From Woeseiaceae bacterium (lineage in GTDB: Bacteria; Pseudomonadota; Gammaproteobacteria; Steroidobacterales; Woeseiaceae), in assembly GCA_028279985.1 (NCBI GenBank), contig JANQMR010000016.1:248001-312000 (forward strand): a DNA stretch of 64,000 bases. The letters are read 5' to 3'. The notes under the pieces were generated by a model. That model saw nothing but the letters and a program-made list of their open reading frames with translations. It made no database searches and had not been told where the DNA came from. Shown one piece after another: positions 58,181-64,000 of this stretch (position 1 is its first letter; each line of letters opens with the position of its first letter). The position numbers and the translations under genes were made by a program.

Positions 58181-60157
58181 TTATAAAGATGCCCGGTGTT
58201 CGATATCCTTCTCGCCGACGCGGAGAACGAGCGATTCGAGTGGGTCCAGTTCGACGGTAAAACTCGCCGTGCCCCCGTCGACGAGCAGCCGACTGTCCGT
58301 TTCCGCGTAAAGCTGCTCGTCGAGCCGATAGCGGCTGTCGGTCAGTTGCCAAGTGTCGACAATCGCTGCCGGGAGTTCCAGCCGTAGGGAATAACCACGC
58401 CCGGCGTCGAAATTACTGACGATAATCAGCCGCTCGTCTCCCGACCAGCGTACGAAAGCAAACAGCCGCTCACCGTAGCCGGCGCTGACAGCGCGGTTGT
58501 GTGTATGGATTTCCGCGTACTCGCCGTTCAAGGCCGGGTTGTCGGCGCTGAAATGCATCAGGCGCACGTAGAAGTCGCGAAGCGCTTTTTCGCGTTCGCT
58601 CAACGCACCGCCGTCGAAACGTCCGTCGTTCATCCAGCGCTGATGGCTGGGCACGCCCCAGTAATCGAATATCGTGGTCCGCGTCGGGTCGCCGAAACCG
58701 GCGTCGCCGTCGCCCGCTTCGCCTACGTCTTGTGCGAAGTAAATCATCGTCGGCGACCGGCTGATCAAAGCCGAGACCACCATCGCCGGTTTACCCTTGT
58801 CTGCGTCACCGGCGAAACCCGGGCTTGCGATCCGCTGCTCGTCGTGATTTTCGAGAAAGTGCAGCATGTGCTCGGCAATATCGGCGACCTCGGCGTGGAT
58901 CGGTGCGATTGCGTCGGTGCTTTCCCGATCCTGCATGATCGGTTTCAGCGTGTCGTATAAACCGACCTTGTCGTACAGGTAGTCCATCCGGCCGAGCTCG
59001 ATGTAGTCGCGGTACAGTGACGGGTTGTAAACTTCCGCCAACAGGAAGGCGTCAGGGTTGACGTTTTTGATCGACGCGTTCATGTAACTCCAGAACTCGA
59101 CCGGCACCATCTCAGCCATGTCGTACCTGAAGCCGTCGACGCCCTTTGCCGTCCAGTACAGCGCGATGTTGCTAAACTTGATCCAACTGTCCGGCAGGTC
59201 CTTGTTCTGCCAGAACCGGAAGTGTTCTTCCGTAGACCATTGCCGGGCGCTGTCGGGCAGCGTATCGAAGGCGTAAGAACCGTCCGGCCGCACGCCGTAG
59301 TTGACCTTTACGGTCTCGAACCAGTCGTTAAAATCCGGCTGCGGCGCGCGTGCGCCGTTACCGGTCCATTTGGCCGGGGACTCGGCAAACCGGCCGTCCG
59401 CGAGGGGGTGCGGGTCGCCGCCGAGCGGAGCGTATCCCGCCGGCGATTCGGGTACGGCAAAATCCTCGCCGACTACGTAATAGAAATTGTTGTCACGGGC
59501 CCATGCCACCGTCGTATTGTCGTTTGCGCCGAAATCCTCGACGCCGTCCGGCTTCGACAGCGACTCGTAACCGCGGGCGACGTGGTTGGGCACGATGTCG
59601 ATGAGGACCTTCATGCCGTGCCGGTGCGTGCGTGCGATCAGCGCCTCGAATTCCGCCAGCCGCTGCGCCGGATCGACGGCGAGGTCCGGGTTGACGTTGT
59701 AATAGTCCTTGACCGCGTAGGGCGACCCGGCGCGCCCCTTGACCACGTCCGGATCGTCGTTGCCGATGCCGTAATCGGTGTAGTCGCGGATCACTGCGTG
59801 ATGCGGCACGCCGGTATACCAGATGTGGGACACACCGAGTTCGCGGATGCCCGCCAGCGCCTCGTCGGTGAAGTCGGCGAACTTGCCGACGCCGTTTTCC
59901 TCGATCGTGCCCCAGGGTTTGTTGGCCGTCTGCCGGTTGCCGAACAGCCGCGTGAATACTTGGTATACGACGGGTTTGCCCATGCGCCCTTCCTCCGCTC
60001 GATCCTGTTCAGGCGCCGTGGTTTGCGTACTCTCGTCGATGTCGTGGGGTATCTCGTCCGCTTGTCGCTCCGACGGCGTACAGGCAGCCATGCCGCAGGC
60101 GCCGGCAATGAGCAGGGTGGTAATGGCAAACCGGCTTGCGGCTCTGGATCGAATCAT
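58181..60157 (-). CDS. Alpha-amylase family (GH13) lipoprotein
   Basis: 658 residues from the ATG ending at 60157. Lipoprotein signal with C-G-M-A-A-C. GH13 barrel: V-L-I-D-I-V-P-N-H-V-A-R, G-V-D-G-F-R-Y-D-M-A-E-M (nucleophile Asp), F-L-L-A-E-V-Y-N-P (Glu), F-L-E-N-H-D-E-Q-R (Asp). A C-terminal beta domain with S-N-F-D-A-G-R-G-Y-S follows. It is a membrane-anchored periplasmic or surface amylase that would shorten starch or maltodextrins. Third gene of a minus-strand run with GH31 and a second GH13. Its start region is duplicated: an 83-bp copy contains the GH31 stop. Confidence 0.92.
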   Translation of the reverse strand: MIRSRAASRFAITTLLIAGACGMAACTPSERQADEIPHDIDESTQTTAPEQDRAEEGRMGKPVVYQVFTRLFGNRQTANKPWGTIEENGVGKFADFTDEALAGIRELGVSHIWYTGVPHHAVIRDYTDYGIGNDDPDVVKGRAGSPYAVKDYYNVNPDLAVDPAQRLAEFEALIARTHRHGMKVLIDIVPNHVARGYESLSKPDGVEDFGANDNTTVAWARDNNFYYVVGEDFAVPESPAGYAPLGGDPHPLADGRFAESPAKWTGNGARAPQPDFNDWFETVKVNYGVRPDGSYAFDTLPDSARQWSTEEHFRFWQNKDLPDSWIKFSNIALYWTAKGVDGFRYDMAEMVPVEFWSYMNASIKNVNPDAFLLAEVYNPSLYRDYIELGRMDYLYDKVGLYDTLKPIMQDRESTDAIAPIHAEVADIAEHMLHFLENHDEQRIASPGFAGDADKGKPAMVVSALISRSPTMIYFAQDVGEAGDGDAGFGDPTRTTIFDYWGVPSHQRWMNDGRFDGGALSEREKALRDFYVRLMHFSADNPALNGEYAEIHTHNRAVSAGYGERLFAFVRWSGDERLIIVSNFDAGRGYSLRLELPAAIVDTWQLTDSRYRLDEQLYAETDSRLLVDGGTASFTVELDPLESLVLRVGEKDIEHRASL

Positions 60158-60309
60158 GGTCTCGTCTCGTTGATGTTCAGGTGCACCGGCTCGTGACCCC
60201 TGTGCACTCGCACCGTCGGCTTGCGACTGGATCGAATCATGGTTCCGTCCGGTTGATGTTCAGGCGCGCCGGCTCGTGATCCCAGTTCACTCTCACCGTC
60301 AGCTTGCGA
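60144..60309. repeat. 83-bp tandem duplication at the GH31/GH13 junction
   Basis: 60144-60226 and 60227-60309 are tandem copies, 72 of 83 positions identical. The second copy holds the last ~23 codons and TGA of the GH31 gene plus an ATGA. The first holds a decayed version of the same coding end and the real ATG of the GH13 gene. So an original ATGA stop/start overlap was duplicated and separated into an 83-bp spacer. Confidence 0.93.
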
Positions 60310-62693
60310 GCGGTCTGATCGTAACTCGCTGCGATCCCGCGTTTGGGTATCCGGTCCCTGACACGAATCGCCCGGCCGTTGAACTCGACCGATGCGACCG
60401 GTTCCGTCCAGTTATGGACAACGATCGTGACCTGCCGGGATTCGGGCCGTCCGTCATAGTTGCCGCCTTCCCGTGTCAGCTCGATTTCGAGGCTGCCGGT
60501 ATCGTCGTGGTCAGCGCCAAAACGCAGCAGCTCGAAGGCGCCGGCGTCGAGGTTGCCGCGGCGCTTGCCGTCGTCTTCGTACATGACGCCACCGGATTGG
60601 CCGACCGTCTCGTCGGCGTAATAGTGTAACGACAGGTTTTCGCTGTCGTAGTCGTCCGTGTGGTTCACGACCTCGGCCATCGGCACGAAATAACCGGCGC
60701 GAACCAGGACCGGAATGGTCGCGAGGCTCACCGGCACCGATACCTTGCGGCCGCCGTCGTAAACACGGCCGTCGAAAAAATCGATCCAGCGGCCGGCGGG
60801 CAGCTTCACGTCGACCTCGGTGACCCCGGGGTCGGTGACGGGCGCAACCAGGAAGGCGTCACCCCACAGGTAGGCACCGGTTTCGTCGATCAGCGACGGA
60901 TCGGATTCGTCCTCGAAAAACAGCGGCCGCATCAGCGGCATGCCGGTCGTGCTGTTCTCCCAGGCAAGCGTGTAGATGTAAGGGAGCAGGGAGTACCGCA
61001 GCCGGATGTAGTCGCGGACGATCGAGCGGGTCTCGCTGTCGTGGAATACGGGTTCCGGTGGAATGTGCTCCTGTGCATGCGGGCGATAGATCGGCTGGAA
61101 CACGCCGTACTGGAGCCAGCGTATGTAAAGCTCTTTGTCGAATACTTCGCCGCCGGCAAAACCGCCCAGATCCGAATGGATGTAGGCAAGCCCCAGCAGG
61201 CTCATCTGCAGGCCGAGCTCGACCTGCGGCTTCAGGCCGCCCCAGCTCCGGCTGACGTCACCGGTCCAGGGCACCATGCCGTAACGCTGCGAGCCCAGAA
61301 AACCGGAACGCATCAGGATCACGGGCCGGGTGTCCGGATAACGGCGGGTCTGGTTCTCGTACACCATTTTCGCCCAGACGTGGCCGTAAGCGTTGTGGAC
61401 CTCGTCGGCGGTTGCCTCGATCCCTGCATCGCTCAGCCAGTGCAGGGTGTCCGGCGGGTGTACCTCGGGCTCGCCCAGGTCCCCCCAGGTGCCGGCGATA
61501 CCGATGTCGAACAGCGACTCGTAGGCGTGCCAGAACCATTGCCTGGCGCCTTCGTCGAAGATGTCGATGAGTCCGGTGTTACCGAAATAGAAGTCGAAAC
61601 GTTTGGGCGCGCCCGTGGCGTTGCGGGCCAGTACTCCGTTCGCCGCCGCATCCTGCCAGCGCTTCGACGTGGTCAGGACGAACGGTTCGGTTATCGGCAC
61701 CGTGCGGATTCCACGCCGGGCAAAGTCCCCGATCATGTCCCGCGGATTCGGCCAGGCCTCACGGTCCCAGTCGAGATTACCCATGTGTCCCTGGATGTCG
61801 GGCCCGAACCAGTAGATGTCTAGGACGACGGCGTCCAGCGGGATGTCCGCGCGTTCGAATCGTCTGACGACGTCGCGGGTTTCGGCCTCGTTGCGGTAGC
61901 CGAATCGCGAGGCGTAGTTGCCGAAGGCCCAGCGCGGCAGCAGCGGCTGGCGGCCGGTCGCGTCGGTATAGTTGCCGATCAGCGCCGGATAACTGTCGCC
62001 CGCGACGACGATGTAGGCCGTGCGTCCGCCCACCGCCTCGAACTGCAACACGTTCTCCTCGGTGGCGGCGATGTCCAGCCAGCCGCTGGCGCTGTTGTCG
62101 AAGGCGATGATGTACTTGTCGCTCGACAGCACCGCCGGCAGGCTGTAGTACATCTGCTCCGATTCGGTCTCGTAGCCGTAGTGCGCGCGGTTGTAGAGCG
62201 GCATGCGCCGGCCGCGCCGGTCCATGCCCATGACGCGCTGGCCTCCGCCCAGGATTTTTTCGTCTTCGTCCAGTCGAAACCGGAACCCGCGAAGCGTATC
62301 GTGCGCGAAATAGCCGTGTTCCTCGGCAACGAGTATCCGGCCGTCTTTTTCGAATCTCAGCCGTACCGGCGATTTGTCGACGATCGCGGTCAGCCCGTCG
62401 ATCCGGAACCGGAGTTGCGACTCGTTGTCGCGGACGTCGGTCGCCACGTTTCGGGGAACCTCGGCGAGCGCGAAAGACGGTAGCTGCTTGATGCCGTCCT
62501 CCCGGTAGTGCACCTCGAAAGCCGCGTCGTCGACAGCCCTGACGCGCAGCTCGCCGATGCTCGTTTCGACGACCAGCGACTGATCGACGATTGCATGGTT
62601 CCGGTATTCGCCGAAATCGGCGCTGGAAACGGAAGCGGCAAAGCCGGCTGCGAATGCATACGCGGCAACGGCAAGCTGTCTCGGTATCGGCAC
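60237..62693 (-). CDS. GH31 alpha-glucosidase / alpha-transglucosylase, exported
   Basis: 818 residues from GTG 62693. Signal peptide A-Y-A-F-A-A-G-F-A-A-S-V-S-S-A. The N-terminal GH31 beta-sandwich is followed by the barrel. I-Y-W-F-G-P-D-I-Q-G-H is an early barrel motif. W-G-D-L-G-E-P-E carries the nucleophile Asp in the G-D-x-G-E-P-E form seen in 4-alpha-glucosyltransferases such as Cellvibrio Agd31B, and W-T-G-D-V-S-R-S-W carries the acid/base Asp. Y-I-H-S-D-L-G-G-F and a C-terminal beta domain follow. It would trim or transglycosylate maltodextrins in the periplasm. 10 bp after the upstream GH13 gene. Confidence 0.92.
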   Translation of the reverse strand: MPIPRQLAVAAYAFAAGFAASVSSADFGEYRNHAIVDQSLVVETSIGELRVRAVDDAAFEVHYREDGIKQLPSFALAEVPRNVATDVRDNESQLRFRIDGLTAIVDKSPVRLRFEKDGRILVAEEHGYFAHDTLRGFRFRLDEDEKILGGGQRVMGMDRRGRRMPLYNRAHYGYETESEQMYYSLPAVLSSDKYIIAFDNSASGWLDIAATEENVLQFEAVGGRTAYIVVAGDSYPALIGNYTDATGRQPLLPRWAFGNYASRFGYRNEAETRDVVRRFERADIPLDAVVLDIYWFGPDIQGHMGNLDWDREAWPNPRDMIGDFARRGIRTVPITEPFVLTTSKRWQDAAANGVLARNATGAPKRFDFYFGNTGLIDIFDEGARQWFWHAYESLFDIGIAGTWGDLGEPEVHPPDTLHWLSDAGIEATADEVHNAYGHVWAKMVYENQTRRYPDTRPVILMRSGFLGSQRYGMVPWTGDVSRSWGGLKPQVELGLQMSLLGLAYIHSDLGGFAGGEVFDKELYIRWLQYGVFQPIYRPHAQEHIPPEPVFHDSETRSIVRDYIRLRYSLLPYIYTLAWENSTTGMPLMRPLFFEDESDPSLIDETGAYLWGDAFLVAPVTDPGVTEVDVKLPAGRWIDFFDGRVYDGGRKVSVPVSLATIPVLVRAGYFVPMAEVVNHTDDYDSENLSLHYYADETVGQSGGVMYEDDGKRRGNLDAGAFELLRFGADHDDTGSLEIELTREGGNYDGRPESRQVTIVVHNWTEPVASVEFNGRAIRVRDRIPKRGIAASYDQTARKLTVRVNWDHEPARLNINRTEP

Positions 62694-62703
62694 CCGGGTT
62701 CCC

Positions 62704-63999
62704 TCAGTCTTCGATCTCGAGCAACAGCACCGATTTCGGCTCGAGCCTGATCGGGCGCTCGATGTTGAATCGTTTGCCGCTCAAGACGTCGCTTGCAAAA
62801 CGACGTCCGGCCAGACGTTCCTCGAATCTCGCCGTGTCGACGTCGATCGTCTCGTCGCCGCGGTTCATGATCACCATGACCGTATCGCGCTCGTCGTAGC
62901 GGAAGTAGGCGTAAACCTGTTGCTCGATCGGTGTGTAGTGCATCAGCTTGCCGCCATGGACGACGGTCGCCTGTTTACGCCAGTTGAACAGCCTGCGGAC
63001 CATCGCCTGTGCCTCCCGCTGGTCCCGCCGCAGGCCCTTGCCTGTGAAACCGTTGATCCGATCGCCCGGCCAGCCGCCTGGGAAGTCCATTCGCAATGCG
63101 CCGTGACTGTCCGTGCCCGGGTGCGACAGCAGGATTTCGGTACCGTAGAAAAACTGCGGGATACCGCGCATCGTCGCCAGGTATACCATCGCCATTCGAT
63201 ACAAGGCGTAATCCTCTGCGACCTGCGTATAGATCCGGTTCATGTCGTGGTTGTCGACCATGATGACGAGTTCGAACGGGTCCGGGTACAGATGATCCGA
63301 GCCCAGTACCTGATACAGGCGATACCAGGGGCCTTCCCACGGCACGTAGTCGCCGGCGAAAGCGTCCCCGAGCGCCATCTGGCCCGGAAAATCGAACAGG
63401 CTCGGCAAGTGCGAGACGTAGCCGTCGCTATTCGTCTTGCCGCGTTGCCAGTACGACACGACAGCCGGGTTGGCGCTCCATTCCTCGCCCACGATGTTGA
63501 AATGCGGGTACTCCTCGGTGATCCGGCGCGCCCATTCGGCCATGAAAAACTTGTCGGGATACGGCCAGGTGTCCATGCGAATCCCGGCAAGGCCCAGGTA
63601 TTCGATCCACCAGATCGCGTTCTGGATCAGGTAGTCCGCCAGTAAGGGATTACGCTGGTTGAGGTCCGGCATCGCGGCGGCAAACCAGCCGTCGGTCATG
63701 CCCGCCTTGTCGTATGCCGACGCATAGGGATCCTGGTGCGTCGTGCGCGCGTGGTTGGAAACCCGGAACTCGCCGCCGAAACCGATCCAGTCCGGCGTCG
63801 GAGTATCGGCCATCCATGGGTGTCCGGCGCCGATGTGGTTGGCGATCATGTCCATGATCATGCCGATGCCCCTGGCGCGCGCTTCCGCGACCAGCCGGCG
63901 ATACTGCTCGTTGTCGCCGTAGCGTGGGTCGACCTCGTAGAAATCGGTGGTCGCGTAGCCGTGATAGGAGCTCTCGGGCATCGCATTCTCGAGGATCGG
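62704..63999 (-). CDS. GH13 neopullulanase/cyclomaltodextrinase-like enzyme (5' end outside window)
   Basis: The frame is open to the window edge and reads P-I-L-E-N-A-M-P-E-S-S-Y-H-G-Y-A-T-T-D-F-Y, an internal GH13 motif, so the start is missing. Visible: M-I-M-D-M-I-A-N-H-I-G, G-I-R-M-D-T-W-P (nucleophile Asp), I-V-G-E-E-W (Glu), M-V-D-N-H-D-M-N-R (Asp), and G-T-E-I-L-L-S. The short C-terminal beta domain ends P-K-S-V-L-L-L-E-I-E-D. It resembles the SusA-type periplasmic neopullulanase group. First gene visible of the GH13-GH31-GH13 run. Confidence 0.9.
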   Translation of the reverse strand, partial: PILENAMPESSYHGYATTDFYEVDPRYGDNEQYRRLVAEARARGIGMIMDMIANHIGAGHPWMADTPTPDWIGFGGEFRVSNHARTTHQDPYASAYDKAGMTDGWFAAAMPDLNQRNPLLADYLIQNAIWWIEYLGLAGIRMDTWPYPDKFFMAEWARRITEEYPHFNIVGEEWSANPAVVSYWQRGKTNSDGYVSHLPSLFDFPGQMALGDAFAGDYVPWEGPWYRLYQVLGSDHLYPDPFELVIMVDNHDMNRIYTQVAEDYALYRMAMVYLATMRGIPQFFYGTEILLSHPGTDSHGALRMDFPGGWPGDRINGFTGKGLRRDQREAQAMVRRLFNWRKQATVVHGGKLMHYTPIEQQVYAYFRYDERDTVMVIMNRGDETIDVDTARFEERLAGRRFASDVLSGKRFNIERPIRLEPKSVLLLEIED

Positions 64000-64000
64000 A

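Noticed and set aside
1..64000. tRNA or rRNA genes
   Set aside because: No cloverleaf-like or rRNA-like segment was recognised in the intergenic stretches. A dedicated covariance search could still find a small RNA that I cannot see.

Overview
The window looks like the chromosome of a GC-rich, heterotrophic, probably aquatic gammaproteobacterium. The content fits the Woeseia / Steroidobacter / Xanthomonadales neighbourhood: four TonB-dependent receptors, FecI/FecR signalling, a UbiM-like hydroxylase, a PEP-CTERM protein, an AsnC-linked tyrosine pathway and a glycogen/maltodextrin locus. The taxonomy is inferred from gene content only. No rRNA, tRNA, CRISPR array, integrase or intact transposase was recognised.

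Layout. (1) 1-9.3 kb: a tight plus-strand operon (end of a TonB receptor, S41 peptidase, erythromycin-esterase-like lipoprotein, amidohydrolase lipoprotein, PLP D-cysteine desulfhydrase/ACC-deaminase-like enzyme) converging on a prolyl oligopeptidase. This suggests uptake and breakdown of a modified peptide. (2) 9.3-16.6 kb: a small membrane protein beside direct repeats, UbiM, a DsbD/ScsB-type reductase, a HicA-like/HTH pair, a RES/Xre toxin-antitoxin pair and a decayed VOC gene. (3) 16.6-20.5 kb: a TonB siderophore receptor plus PepSY membrane protein behind a good Fur box. (4) 20.7-22.3 kb: a three-gene hipBST toxin-antitoxin operon with its own AT-rich promoter. (5) 22.6-29.5 kb: sigma factor, FecR, STN-type TonB receptor, then a TlpA-like lipoprotein. 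(6) 29.5-35.7 kb: an accessory region with REP elements, an RHH protein, a HigBA pair, a DUF1778 antitoxin broken by an amber codon, an unusual operon (unknown protein, cytoplasmic subtilase, I9-like small protein), an orphan ECF sigma factor and a deletion relic of dsbD. (7) 35.7-41.4 kb: a PEP-CTERM protein and tyrosine catabolism genes (hppD, VOC, fahA, maiA) divergent from an Lrp/AsnC regulator. (8) 41.4-64 kb: glycogen and maltodextrin metabolism. malQ-glgC-glgA-glgB-glgP-glgX run leftward and a TonB receptor plus tryptophan-halogenase-like gene run rightward from a shared intergenic region with two perfect 16-bp palindromes. GH13, GH31 and GH13 enzymes follow.

How it fits together: the last 22 kb read as import of maltodextrins through the outer membrane, periplasmic trimming by GH13/GH31 enzymes, cytoplasmic disproportionation by MalQ, and storage and mobilisation as glycogen. 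Uptake and use are probably co-regulated at the paired palindromes.

Two themes stand out. First, short tandem duplications of 9-18 bp, plus one of 83 bp, sit repeatedly inside N-terminal coding regions or at gene junctions (S41 peptidase, fahA/VOC, hppD, glgP, glgX, GH31/GH13). Second, the 29.5-35.7 kb region collects toxin-antitoxin modules and relics around the subtilase operon, which is the best candidate here for an undescribed system.
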